From Amycolatopsis palatopharyngis (GTDB lineage: Bacteria; Actinomycetota; Actinomycetes; Mycobacteriales; Pseudonocardiaceae), in the NCBI RefSeq assembly GCF_003385185.1, contig NZ_PQHZ01000046.1:1-50550 (forward strand): a stretch of 50,550 nucleotides of DNA, written 5' to 3'. The notes below the pieces were generated by a model that was not told the DNA's origin, made no database searches, and saw only the letters and a list, made by a program, of their open reading frames with translations. Shown here piece after piece: positions 33,570 to 41,731 of the stretch. Positions within the stretch are counted from its first letter, which is position 1, and every line of letters starts with the position of its first letter. The position numbers and the translations under genes are program-made.

Positions 33570-34774
33570 GCGTTGATTCCTTCGGCGGCTGGCAGGGGCA
33601 GGGTGACCGCGAGGGCGGTGCCCTGACCGGGGTGGGATTCGACGGTGAGGACCCCGTGCAGTGCTTGGGCGCGGGCCCGCATCGCGGCCAGCCCGAAGCC
33701 CGCTCCGGACGTGTTCCGCCCAGGGCGTGGGAGTGTGGCGGGGTCGAAACCTCGACCGTCGTCGACGACGTCGAGGGCGATCTCGCTGTCCATGTAGCTC
33801 AGTGTCACCTCGGCGTGGCTCGCATGCGCGTGCTGGACGGTGTTGGCGAGCGCGGACTGTGCGATGCGCAGCAGGGCGACCTCGTACGGGGTGGGCAGGT
33901 CGATGGGGGTGCCGGACAGCTGACAGTGGACGGTCAGGTCGGTGGACCGAGCCGTACTGATGCAGAGCCGTTCCAACGCGGCGGACAGCGAGCCGGACTC
34001 CAGGTCGGGTGGGCTCAGGGCGTGGACGAACCGCCTGGCCTCGGTGAGGTTGTCGAGGGCGGCCTGGCGGGCGTGCTGGACGTGGCTTGTCGCGGTGCCG
34101 GGGTGCTCCGGCAGGGCTCGTTCGGCGGCGCGCAGCAACAACTGGATGCTGGACAGGCCCTGGGCGAGGGTGTCGTGGATCTCCCGCGCGAGGCGTTCGC
34201 GCTCGGCGAGCACTCCTGCCGCGTGCTCGGCCTCCGCGAGCTCGTTGCGAGTGCTGGTGAGTTCCTCGATGAGCCTGCGCCGTTGTTCGCTCTCCCGGTA
34301 CAGAGCTTGATAGCCGAAGGTCACCGCGACGGCGACGGCCGCGCCGAGCGTCGGCCCGAAGATCGTGCCCGGATTGAGCGTGTGGGTGTGCCAGCCGAAT
34401 CCGGCGATGGCCGCCGCGGTGGTCGCCGCCACCACCGGGACAGACCAGCGTCGCGGTAGGAGGTGCAGCTCGACGAAGAACAGCGGAAATGCCAGCCAGA
34501 CGCCGTCCGGGGTCAGCGCGAGAAGTATCAGCCACAACAGGAGCAGCACCGCCAGCCACCAGGCCGCCGCGCTCAGCCGGGTGCGCACCGGCCGCAGCAG
34601 CGGTCCGAGGCCGTACACGAGCGCGACGGCCACCGCTGCGGCCACCACCGCCGGAGCGTGCTCGGCACCGTTGGCGACGGCCCGCGCGGCCGCCAGCACC
34701 AGCAGCGCACCCACGAGCAGGTGCAGGCAGGTTCGCAGCGCGGCCAGCACGGGGGTGAGGGAATGATCGTCCAC
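33566..34774 (-). CDS. NarL-family sensor histidine kinase
   Basis: A 402-residue membrane kinase. About five to six helices (to about residue 155) are followed by a coiled coil and HisKA_3 with ERERLAREIHDTLAQGL (His at 200), then a HATPase domain with ALANTVQHAHA, DDGRGFDP and GFGLAAMRARA. The GTG at 34774 is chosen because GAAGGACACC precedes it; a longer frame to 34879 lacks a ribosome site. The stop overlaps the regulator start. Stimulus unknown; divergent location from the ABC pair implies regulation of it. Confidence 0.9.
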   Translation of the reverse strand: MDDHSLTPVLAALRTCLHLLVGALLVLAAARAVANGAEHAPAVVAAAVAVALVYGLGPLLRPVRTRLSAAAWWLAVLLLLWLILLALTPDGVWLAFPLFFVELHLLPRRWSVPVVAATTAAAIAGFGWHTHTLNPGTIFGPTLGAAVAVAVTFGYQALYRESEQRRRLIEELTSTRNELAEAEHAAGVLAERERLAREIHDTLAQGLSSIQLLLRAAERALPEHPGTATSHVQHARQAALDNLTEARRFVHALSPPDLESGSLSAALERLCISTARSTDLTVHCQLSGTPIDLPTPYEVALLRIAQSALANTVQHAHASHAEVTLSYMDSEIALDVVDDGRGFDPATLPRPGRNTSGAGFGLAAMRARAQALHGVLTVESHPGQGTALAVTLPLPAAEGINA

Positions 34775-34971
34775 GGTGTCCTTCGTCGGCGGTATCGGCC
34801 CAGGGTATGGGGTTGTGCGGACGACGGCATCGTTCGAAAGGTGTACGCCGGGGTGCCTCCTTCGGCGTCCGGCAGGCATTCCCGGGCCCGATGCCCGGAG
34901 CAGGGCACGGAGGCGATTGTGGACGGAGTCGCCGGGCGTCGGGCCCGGACCTGTCAGAGGTAGGGAAAGCC

Positions 34972-36051
34972 GTGTTCGTCGCCTGGAGAGATCTACGCTT
35001 CGCCAAGGGGCGCTTCGCCCTGATGGGCGCCGTGATCTTGCTGATCACGCTGCTGGTGGGACTGTTGTCCGGGCTCACCGCGGGGCTGGGCAGGGAGAAC
35101 GTCTCCGCCATCACCTCGCTGCCCGCCGACCATCTCGCCTTCGCGGCCCCCGGTGGCGGCCAGGACGTCTCCTTCACCAACTCGCGGATCGAGCAGCACG
35201 TCTGGCAGCAGTGGGGCGAGGTTCCTGGTGTGCGTTCCGCCGAGCCGCTGGGGATCGCCATGACCAGGGCGCAGGTCGGCAGCGCGAGCTTTTCGTTGTC
35301 CGCCTTCGGTGTCCGGCCCGGCTCGCCTATCGCACCGCACGCGGATGCGTTGACCGGCGGCACCGTGGTGCTGTCCGGCCCGGCCGCCGCCGAACTCGCC
35401 GTGCTGCCTGGGGACAGCATCAGGGTGGGCGGGGACGTGATGACCGTCGCGGCTGTCGGCGGAGATGCCATGTACAGCCACACGCCGGTGGCATGGGTAT
35501 CGCTGAGCGATTGGCAACGGCTGGGTGCCACGGCCGGCGACGGTATGGGAGCCACAGTGGTAGCACTGTCCACAGTGTCCGGATCTGGTCTGCCGGCGGC
35601 AGACGAGACGCTGAGCACCACGACCGTCAGCGTCGGCGATGCCCTGCAGGCGATCGGTTCCTACACGGCGGAGAACGGCTCGCTGCAACTGATGCGCGGA
35701 TTCCTCTTCGCCATTTCCGCCTTGGTCATCGGGGCGTTCTTCACTGTGTGGACCATCCAGCGCAGCGGAGATGTCGCGGTGCTCAAGGCTCTGGGGGCGG
35801 CCACCGGGTATCTGCTCAGGGACGCTCTCGCCCAGGCCGTGCTCGTCCTCGTCATCGGTACCGGAATCGGTACCGCACTCGCGGCAGGCATCGGTGTGGC
35901 CATCGGCGACAGCGTGCCCTTCGTCCTCGACGCCACAACCGTGCTGCTGCCGATGACCGTCCTGATCATCCTGGGCGCACTCGGGGCCGCTATCTCCATT
36001 CGCCGTATTACCTCCGTCGACCCCCTCACCGCTCTGGGAAGTGCCCGATGA
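34972..36051 (+). CDS. FtsX/MacB-type ABC permease
   Basis: A 359-residue permease. One N-terminal helix (about 18-40), a large extracytoplasmic MacB-like domain (about 45-240), then three C-terminal helices with the FtsX core (IQRSGDVAVLKALGAATGYLLRD region). The GTG start at 34972 has GTAGGGA upstream; the frame extends further but that part is Arg/Gly-rich noise. It overlaps the ATPase gene by ATGA. Such pairs handle peptides, lipoproteins or antibiotics. Confidence 0.9.
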   Translation: MFVAWRDLRFAKGRFALMGAVILLITLLVGLLSGLTAGLGRENVSAITSLPADHLAFAAPGGGQDVSFTNSRIEQHVWQQWGEVPGVRSAEPLGIAMTRAQVGSASFSLSAFGVRPGSPIAPHADALTGGTVVLSGPAAAELAVLPGDSIRVGGDVMTVAAVGGDAMYSHTPVAWVSLSDWQRLGATAGDGMGATVVALSTVSGSGLPAADETLSTTTVSVGDALQAIGSYTAENGSLQLMRGFLFAISALVIGAFFTVWTIQRSGDVAVLKALGAATGYLLRDALAQAVLVLVIGTGIGTALAAGIGVAIGDSVPFVLDATTVLLPMTVLIILGALGAAISIRRITSVDPLTALGSAR

Positions 36052-36764
36052 CCAGCGACACCGGCCTGCGGCTGGCCGACATCACCCTCACCTACCCCGA
36101 CGGCGCAGGCAGGCTGACCGCCCTGGATCACGTGAGCCTGACCGTGCCCGCGGGCACCCTCACCGCGGTTGTCGGCCCCTCCGGCTCCGGTAAGTCGAGC
36201 CTGCTCGCCGTTGCCGCCACGCTGATCGCTCCCGACAGCGGCGGAGTCAGCCTCGCGGGCACCGCGACCGCCGGGCTCAACCGCGCGGAACTGACCGCGT
36301 TGCGCCGCACCACGGTCGGCATCGTCTTCCAGCAGCCAAATCTGCTGCCCGCGCTCACCGCCGTCGAACAACTCCAGGTCATGGCCCATCTGGCCGGGCG
36401 TAGCCCCAAACGGGCCCGAACCAAGGCCCTGGACCTGCTGGAGGTGGTCGGCCTGGCCGATCAGGCCAACCGCCGTCCCCACCAGCTCTCCGGCGGCCAG
36501 CGTCAACGCGTCAACATCGCCCGCGCGCTCATGAACGACCCCGCGGTTCTTCTGGTCGACGAACCCACCAGTGCCCTCGACCACGAACGCGGTGCAGCGG
36601 TGCTCGACCTGATCACCACACTGACTCACCAGCAGGCGACAGCTACCGTCCTGGTCACCCATGAGCGGTCGATGCTCACGGCCGTCGACCAGATCGCCGA
36701 GGTCCAAGATGGACGTCTCACCGGTGTCCCGCGGTCCCGCACAGCTCCGGCTGGTCCCAGCTGA
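36048..36764 (+). CDS. LolD/MacB-type ABC ATPase
   Basis: A 238-residue ATPase with Walker A GPSGSGKSS at about 42, Q-loop FQQPNLLPALT, signature LSGGQRQRVNIARA, Walker B VLLVDEPTSALD and H-loop VTHE. Partner of the FtsX-type permease. The last 47 bases overlap the 3' end of the converging MOSC gene, so the two transcripts would be antisense there. Confidence 0.94.
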   Translation: MTSDTGLRLADITLTYPDGAGRLTALDHVSLTVPAGTLTAVVGPSGSGKSSLLAVAATLIAPDSGGVSLAGTATAGLNRAELTALRRTTVGIVFQQPNLLPALTAVEQLQVMAHLAGRSPKRARTKALDLLEVVGLADQANRRPHQLSGGQRQRVNIARALMNDPAVLLVDEPTSALDHERGAAVLDLITTLTHQQATATVLVTHERSMLTAVDQIAEVQDGRLTGVPRSRTAPAGPS

Positions 36765-37572
36765 GAACGGTCAGTTCGTCGCCGACGGTGAGCTTGCCAG
36801 GACGCAATACGGCGAACTTGGCGCCGATGGCGACGCCACCCTCGACGGCACGGCGATACCCGGCAAGCGTGCGCAGCGGTTCCGGCCCGGCTTTCGTGCC
36901 GGTCTCTTGGCGGACCGTTGTGGTGACACAGCGGATCGCGAGCTTGGCGTAGCCGAGTTCGGTGTCGCCGAGGGCGGCCTGACGCATCCGGTCCTCCAGG
37001 TACGGTTCGTCCCAGCCGTCGATCACGATATTGGGCCGGAAGCGGTTCATCGGTACCGGCTCGCCACCCCCGCCGGTGATCCGCTCGTTGAGGTGGCGGA
37101 CCGAGGACGACGACATGACGTGCACTGGGCAGCTGTCGGCGTAGGCCGATGTTCCCGGTGTCAGCCCATCTGTGACGCGATGTTGTTCCTGCGGCACCCG
37201 TACGAGCCTGCTCGGCACACGCAGTACGTCCGTGATCCATTCGGCGGCTTCATCGCCCTGGTCAATCCCGTGGTGATCGGTGCCGAACAGGCTGACCGTC
37301 TGGCGTGGGGCGGTGAGGTCCACCTCGATCCGGACAGCATCTCCATCAGGTCCATGGAGGACGAGCTGCCCACCGTCGGTGTTGATCTCGGGCCGGATGA
37401 GCGCCAATCGCGGATCGCGGCGCTGAGTACGGCACGCTCCGCCGGGCCCGACGATCATGAAACTGCGGTCGTGCGCCAGCCCGGCCGAGGTGAGCATCCC
37501 GTCACGTAGCGAGATGCCGGCGCAACTCTTGACGGGGTAGGAGTGCAGCTCGGCGACCATCGCTTTGTCCAT
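36718..37572 (-). CDS. MOSC-domain protein
   Basis: About 284 residues: an N-terminal MOSC_N beta-barrel starting VAELHSYPVKSCAGISL, and a C-terminal MOSC domain with SSSSVRHLNERI, RFRPNIVIDG and RCVTTTVRQETG, the Cys there being the conserved MOSC Cys. The family transfers or handles sulfur bound to the molybdenum cofactor, or reduces N-hydroxylated compounds as in YcbX/mARC. The ATG at 37572 lacks a clear ribosome site. Divergent from the Lrp gene, with a shared dyad between them. Confidence 0.87.
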   Translation of the reverse strand: MDKAMVAELHSYPVKSCAGISLRDGMLTSAGLAHDRSFMIVGPGGACRTQRRDPRLALIRPEINTDGGQLVLHGPDGDAVRIEVDLTAPRQTVSLFGTDHHGIDQGDEAAEWITDVLRVPSRLVRVPQEQHRVTDGLTPGTSAYADSCPVHVMSSSSVRHLNERITGGGGEPVPMNRFRPNIVIDGWDEPYLEDRMRQAALGDTELGYAKLAIRCVTTTVRQETGTKAGPEPLRTLAGYRRAVEGGVAIGAKFAVLRPGKLTVGDELTVLSWDQPELCGTAGHR

Positions 37573-37593
37573 GTCAGCAACGCTAGTAGGCTC

Positions 37594-37625
37594 ATGGAGC
37601 AATTCGATTGCCGATATTGCTCCAT
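37594..37625. promoter_or_regulatory. Dyad operator between MOSC and Lrp genes
   Basis: A perfect 10-bp inverted repeat ATGGAGCAAT (37594-37603) / ATTGCTCCAT (37616-37625) with a 12-base spacer, followed by another ATATTGC copy at 37624-37630. The length and symmetry suit autoregulation by an Lrp/AsnC protein and control of the divergent MOSC gene. Confidence 0.65.
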
Positions 37626-37652
37626 ATTGCCGGATGGCGCATGATTCTACCC

Positions 37653-38087
37653 ATGGATCGGACTGATCGCGCAATAATCGAGCAGTTGCGGCAGGACGGC
37701 CGGCTCTCGAACACCGACCTCGCGGACCGGGTGGGCCTGACCCCGGCTCCCTGCTTGCGCCGGGTTCGCCGACTCGAACAAGCTGGGGTGATTACCGGGT
37801 ACCACGCACATGTTGATCCGAACCAGATCGGACGTGCGTTCGAGGTCATCGTCAATGTCGACCTCGCCGTCAAGGACCGTGCCACAGTCGCGCGGTTCGA
37901 GTCCGACGTCGCGTCCTTCGACGAGGTGATTGAGTTTCGCCGGATGTTCGGCTTGCCCGACTATTTCCTCAGAGTCGCCACCGCTGACCTGGCGTCGTTC
38001 GAGAGGTTCGTGACCACCAGGCTCGAGGACACTCCTGGCATCGCGCGAGTGGTCTCCCACCTCACGATGAAGACGATCAAGCCCTAG
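37653..38087 (+). CDS. Lrp/AsnC-family transcriptional regulator
   Basis: A 144-residue protein: helix-turn-helix at about 1-60 (MDRTDRAIIEQLRQDGRLSN with LTPAPCLRRVRRLEQAGVI) and a RAM ligand-binding domain with YHAHVDPNQIG and EFRRMFGLPDYFLRV. ATG at 37653 is preferred because it matches the family start; ATG at 37641 is in frame. Effector likely an amino acid. Directly behind its stop begins a decayed cyclase fragment. Confidence 0.92.
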   Translation: MDRTDRAIIEQLRQDGRLSNTDLADRVGLTPAPCLRRVRRLEQAGVITGYHAHVDPNQIGRAFEVIVNVDLAVKDRATVARFESDVASFDEVIEFRRMFGLPDYFLRVATADLASFERFVTTRLEDTPGIARVVSHLTMKTIKP

Positions 38088-38092
38088 TCCCG

Positions 38093-38452
38093 GCCCACCT
38101 GACGGACAACGAGCACATCACCAGCGACGCCATCGACGGCACCCACGAGATCGAAGTGAGCGTCGATGACTTCGCCGCCACCAACACACTGCTCGGCAGA
38201 TGGGCTTCACGGCGAAGTCCTATCAGGAATCCAAGCGCATCAGCTTCATTTCTCGACGGCGCACAGCTAGAGATCGACACTTGGCCGCAGATCCCGACGT
38301 ATCTGGAGATCGAAGCCGGGTCCAAGGACGAGGTAATCAGGGTCGCCGGGCTGCTCGGCTACACCGAAGCCGATCTGACTGGCGGGAACATCATCAAGAT
38401 CTACGCCCGCTATGGCCTCGACCTCAACACCATCCGCGCGCTCCGTTTCTGA
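38093..38452 (+). pseudogene. Class IV adenylate cyclase (CYTH) 3' fragment, frameshifted
   Basis: Three consecutive blocks match the C-terminal two thirds of bacterial CYTH/class IV cyclases: DAIDGTHEIEVSVDDFAAT (frame 2), then MGFTAKSYQESKRISF (frame 1, from 38200), then LDGAQLEIDTWPQIPTYLEI to the end YARYGLDL (frame 2). A base is missing near 38197 and one is extra near 38249, so the shifts cancel. The N-terminal ExExK active-site strand is absent; the fragment begins right after the Lrp stop. It cannot be an active enzyme. Confidence 0.8.
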
Positions 38453-38560
38453 CGGCGGACTCGCCTCCTCCGCCCGCGAAGCCGAGGAAGAGGTCGGCGT
38501 GGTGATTGACCACAACGACCGGACCATCCACGGCACGTCTGGTGAACCAGAAGTGCGCTC
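38453..38560 (+). pseudogene. NUDIX-box fragment
   Basis: In frame 0 the sequence reads GGLASSAREAEEEVGVVID, which is the second half of a Nudix box with its following loop. The flanks do not continue as a NUDIX protein. It looks like a remnant next to the cyclase fragment; short, so tentative. Confidence 0.45.
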
Positions 38561-38707
38561 CGGACTCGGCTGTTCGACGGGTTACCTGTCAGCCTCATCG
38601 ACTAGCCAGCAGTAGAAACCAACGGCTACCAGTAACGGCGACAGGTCAAGGCGCAGCCAGTATGCGAACCAGTTGTTGCACACACTGCTCGCGCAACGAC
38701 TTAGTGG

Positions 38708-38728
38708 TGGACCGCCAGGGGCTCGAAC
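38708..38728 (-). pseudogene. tRNA 3' fragment (att-like), copy 1
   Basis: On the reverse strand this reads GTTCGAGCCCCTGGCGGTCC and A, the T-loop, T-stem and 3' acceptor strand of a tRNA. It matches 39852-39872 at 20 of 21 bases. No 5' half is present. It lies at the left border of the AbiE remnant. Confidence 0.6.
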
Positions 38729-38794
38729 GCTGAACTAAAACCATGCCAGATCGATGTCTAGTGGTATGGCTTTGGTTCGCGATAGGAGGAGTGC

Positions 38795-39620
38795 ATGACG
38801 GGACGCGGTGATGTGCTTGCGCGGCTTCCGCCGACGTTCACCGCGCACGCTGCGGTAGAGGTCGGGGTGTCGCGTAGCCGGCTGTATCGGTTGAAGACCG
38901 AGGGCGCGGTGCTGGAGCTGTCGCGTGGGGTATATCGCAAGGCGAGTGCCGCGGAGACCGCTCACCTGGACTTGCTGGCGGTGTCGCTGCGGGTGCCACG
39001 GGCGGTGGAGATCGCGCGGATCGAGATCGACGATGGCGTCGAGTTCGCCGTCGAGCGGATCGGATCGGCGGTGATTTGTGAGGGTGATCTATACGAGGGG
39101 ATGCGGATCACCATGCCCGCCCGGTGACCCCAGGAGTCGTGGTCACGCAGTATCCGCAGTTGCTTGCCGACGGTGGGTTCCAGATCCGGGGGTATCCGCT
39201 GGAGACGGTGCTGGCGGAAAGCTGACCACCGCGTTGTCGCTCGGTGATGCCAACACGCGCGAGCGCGACTGGGCCGACATTTGGCGGCTGACCGGCCGGC
39301 ACGAGTTGAACGGCTCTTCGATGTACCGTGCCCTGCGCAGCACGGCCGACTATCGCGGGGTCGAGTTGCGACTGCTGTCGGAGGCGATCGTCAGCCTGCC
39401 GGCCCGACGCGCAGGCTCCTTCCGGGCTTGGCGGAAACGACAAGGAGTCGACGGGAACTCCTATCCCGACACATTCGCCGACCTCGTCGCCGACGTGGTG
39501 GCCTTCGCCGACCCGCTGGCAACCGAGGACGTCGCCGATCGAACCTGGAACCCCGACCGCAGGCGCTGGGAAGTAACACCGCACACGCGGGGGGCGGGGC
39601 TGGCGAGTCCGGCTGTGTGA
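38795..39620 (+). pseudogene. Scrambled AbiEi/AbiEii type IV toxin-antitoxin remnant
   Basis: The first 70 codons (frame 2) are an AbiEi antitoxin winged-helix N-terminus: AHAAVEVGVSRSRLYRL and LSRGVYRKAS. Without a stop they run into AbiEii toxin sequence (VEIARIEIDDGVEFAVERIG, to a stop near 39126). Toxin sequence continues in frame 1 (YPQLLADGG, IRGYPLETVLAE) to about 39222 and, after loss of one A in what should be AEKLTTAL, in frame 0 (GDANTRERDWADIWRLTGRH to the end ADRTWNPDRRRWEV). So an internal deletion fused the two genes and frameshifts followed. No active system. Confidence 0.82.
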
Positions 39621-40094
39621 GCTGCCGCACCTGCCCGGCAAGCACCGCAGAAAGATCATAAAATTAGCCGTTCTCGCAGGTAAACGGCGCTTTCGTGGTG
39701 GGCCTAACGTGTCAGCGTGCGAACCAAGCCGCCGGGATGGGGGTCCGGGGGCGTGCCCACGGCTGGGGTGTGGGGCTCGGTCCCACAAGAAATGACGACG
39801 ATTGCCACCTGGGAAGGCGTGCCCGCCGAACAAGGGGCACCCAAGATCGAGTGGGCCGCCAGGGGCTCGAACCCTGGACCCAGGGATTAAAAGCCCGTTG
39901 GTCAGATCGCGGTGATCTTGAACGGGGCATCCGGATGCAAGGCTTCTACGTGCGGTTTTTATGACTTCAAGGTCATCTTTGCTTACGCGAATGAGCGATG
40001 TGGGCTCCGTTATGTCTCCGTTCGCGCTGCTGTGCTCATCGGGGTCCATCACTCGGCATGAACTGGGTGAGCTTCCCTCGATTGTCTGGCCACC
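39621..40094. other. Decayed intergenic region with a tRNA fragment
   Basis: About 470 bp without a supported gene. It includes the tRNA-Lys 3' fragment described separately. Frames on the reverse strand that cross it are not conserved. Confidence 0.55.
39852..39893 (-). pseudogene. tRNA-Lys(TTT) 3' half (att-like), copy 2
   Basis: Reverse strand reads CTTTTAATCCC (anticodon loop, TTT), GGGTCC, then the T-arm CAGGG-TTCGAGC-CCCTG and acceptor GCGGCCCA. The D-arm and 5' acceptor are missing, so it cannot be a working tRNA. This is the segment tyrosine recombinases usually use as attachment core. The T-arm to acceptor part recurs at 38708-38728. Confidence 0.72.
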
Positions 40095-40442
40095 TCATCT
40101 GGGGTGACCGTTGGTCACCAGGGAGAGTATTCCGGTGCCTGCTTTGAGTCGATGCTGGTGGTGGATGACGAACCCGCATCTCTGTACAGGTGGCAGCGGT
40201 CGGCGGGTCTGGTAGTCGCCGAGTTTGCGGACGGTCAGTTTCTCCTGTAGTCGCTGTCTAAAGTGGATCGGACTGTGGTGGCTGCCGATGTGGTCGAGTA
40301 GCAGCAGGTGGCTGCTCGACGGGTTGCCGAAGTGTTCGGTGAGGTGGGGCAGGAAGGTCTCCGCGCCCCTCGGGTCCACCGGTGTGGTGGCGTTGTAGCC
40401 GAGATAAACGGGACCTTCCCGCAACCCTATGGGTGTGGTCAC
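40095..40442 (-). CDS. Truncated cysteine desulfurase N-terminus with foreign tail
   Basis: The first 45 or so residues (start GTG at 40442) are a clear NifS/IscS-type start: GPVYLGYNATTPVDPR, PHLTEHFGNPSSSH. After NPSSSH similarity stops and the frame continues 70 residues with an unrelated His/Arg-rich tail of unknown origin. The pyridoxal-binding Lys and catalytic Cys are absent, so the product cannot be a desulfurase. The normal family has Asp-Tyr-Asn; here Gly-Tyr-Asn. It is coupled by GTGA to the MFS gene, showing that the intact gene was once part of this operon. Confidence 0.7.
   Translation of the reverse strand: MTTPIGLREGPVYLGYNATTPVDPRGAETFLPHLTEHFGNPSSSHLLLLDHIGSHHSPIHFRQRLQEKLTVRKLGDYQTRRPLPPVQRCGFVIHHQHRLKAGTGILSLVTNGHPR
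40103..40119. terminator. Short perfect dyad at the end of the desulfurase fragment
   Basis: GGTGACC-GTT-GGTCACC, a 7-bp perfect inverted repeat overlapping the last codons of the fused frame. It could be a weak terminator or the relic of an element end; I cannot decide. Confidence 0.4.
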
Positions 40443-41731
40443 GATGTGCTCTCCTCGCGGGTCTGCTGTCTGGCGGTTGCGGGATGGGTTTCGTACATGC
40501 GGTACGCGACGACAAGGCCGGAGGCGACGCTGATGGCGGCGGCGGCCCAGATGGCGGAGCGCAGACCCCAGACGTCGGCCACGATGCCACCGACGAGCGC
40601 ACCGACGGCGTAGCCGCTGTCGCGCCAGAGCCGATAGACGCCCACCGCGCGGGCGCGCCAGGAGGGGTGGGCGACATCGCCGATCGTGGCGAGCAGGGTG
40701 GGATAGACCATCGCGGTCCCCACGCCGAGCAGCATGGTGGCGATCGTCCACCAGGTGAAGGTGTCCACGCTCGCGAGGAGGGCGAGCGCGCCGGCCTGGG
40801 TGAGCATGCCGGCGGTGATGAGGTGTTTGCGGCCCCATCGGTCGGACAGGGCGCCGGTGACGAGTTGCCCGGCGCCCCACACGGCCGGGTAGAGCGCGAC
40901 GAGGACACCGACGTGACCCACCGACATGCCGGTGGTGGCGAACAGGAGCGGAAACAGTCCCCAGGACAGCCCGAAGTTGAGGTTGTTGACCAGGCCGGCC
41001 TGGCTGGCCGAGGACAGTGCGGGCTCGCTCACGCTGGTCCGGGCGAACACCTGCCGGTTGCTCAACTCGGCGTGCGTATGAGCACGGCCGCTGACGGTCG
41101 AGGTGGCGTGGCTGGCGGCTTCCAGCCGGGCGTGCTCGCGGGTCTCGCGCACGAAGAACACGGACACACCGAGTCCGAGTGCGGCGTAGGAGAGCCCGAG
41201 AAGGAATGGCGCGGGACGTAACCCGTAGCGGGCGGCGAGATATCCGGCGAGTGCGGCGGTGACGGCAACCGCGCCGTAGCCCGCGGCTTCGTTGAAACCC
41301 ATGGCCGTGCCGCGTTGCCTCGGCCCGACGAGGTCGATTTTCATGATGACTGTGGTGGACCAGGTCAGGCCCTGGTTGACGCCGAGCAGGACGTTGGCCG
41401 CGATAACCCAGCCCCAGTTCGGTGCCCAGATCAGCATCAGCGGCACGGGTAGCGCGATTAACCACCCGGCGATCAGCACCGGTTTGCGGCCGAACCGATC
41501 CGACCACGTGCCGGCGAAGTAGTTGGTCGCGGCTTTCGTCACGCCGAAGGCGAACACGTAGGTCAGCAGGAAGGTGTAGCCGACCAGGTGGAATTCCCGT
41601 TCGGCCAGCAGCGGCAGCACTGTCTGCTCCTGGCCCACCATGCCACCGACGAGCGCATTGACGGCAACCAGCAGGCTGAACTGGGCCAGGTTGGCCCGCA
41701 ACCCAAGCCGGAGCGGTTTCGCCGTGGTCAC
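40439..41731 (-). CDS. MFS transporter
   Basis: A 430-residue major facilitator with about 12 helices and family motifs GTWSDRFGRKPVLI (loop 2-3) and GALSDRWGRKHLI (loop 8-9), plus a His-containing central loop (RAHTHAELS). The GTG at 41731 has GGAG eight bases upstream and overlaps the stop of the MBL-rhodanese gene. Its place between a persulfide-handling enzyme and a desulfurase suggests export of a sulfur compound, but substrate is not shown by sequence. Confidence 0.88.
   Translation of the reverse strand: MTTAKPLRLGLRANLAQFSLLVAVNALVGGMVGQEQTVLPLLAEREFHLVGYTFLLTYVFAFGVTKAATNYFAGTWSDRFGRKPVLIAGWLIALPVPLMLIWAPNWGWVIAANVLLGVNQGLTWSTTVIMKIDLVGPRQRGTAMGFNEAAGYGAVAVTAALAGYLAARYGLRPAPFLLGLSYAALGLGVSVFFVRETREHARLEAASHATSTVSGRAHTHAELSNRQVFARTSVSEPALSSASQAGLVNNLNFGLSWGLFPLLFATTGMSVGHVGVLVALYPAVWGAGQLVTGALSDRWGRKHLITAGMLTQAGALALLASVDTFTWWTIATMLLGVGTAMVYPTLLATIGDVAHPSWRARAVGVYRLWRDSGYAVGALVGGIVADVWGLRSAIWAAAAISVASGLVVAYRMYETHPATARQQTREESTS

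Noticed and set aside
33570..35621. Reverse-strand extension of the response regulator frame to 897 codons
   Set aside because: The extension runs out of frame over the histidine kinase and opposite the ABC permease. Real genes with motifs and ribosome sites occupy these bases in other frames.
38093..40094. An active defence system (AbiE type IV toxin-antitoxin)
   Set aside because: The antitoxin and toxin are fused by deletion and broken by at least two frame changes, so no working pair can be made.
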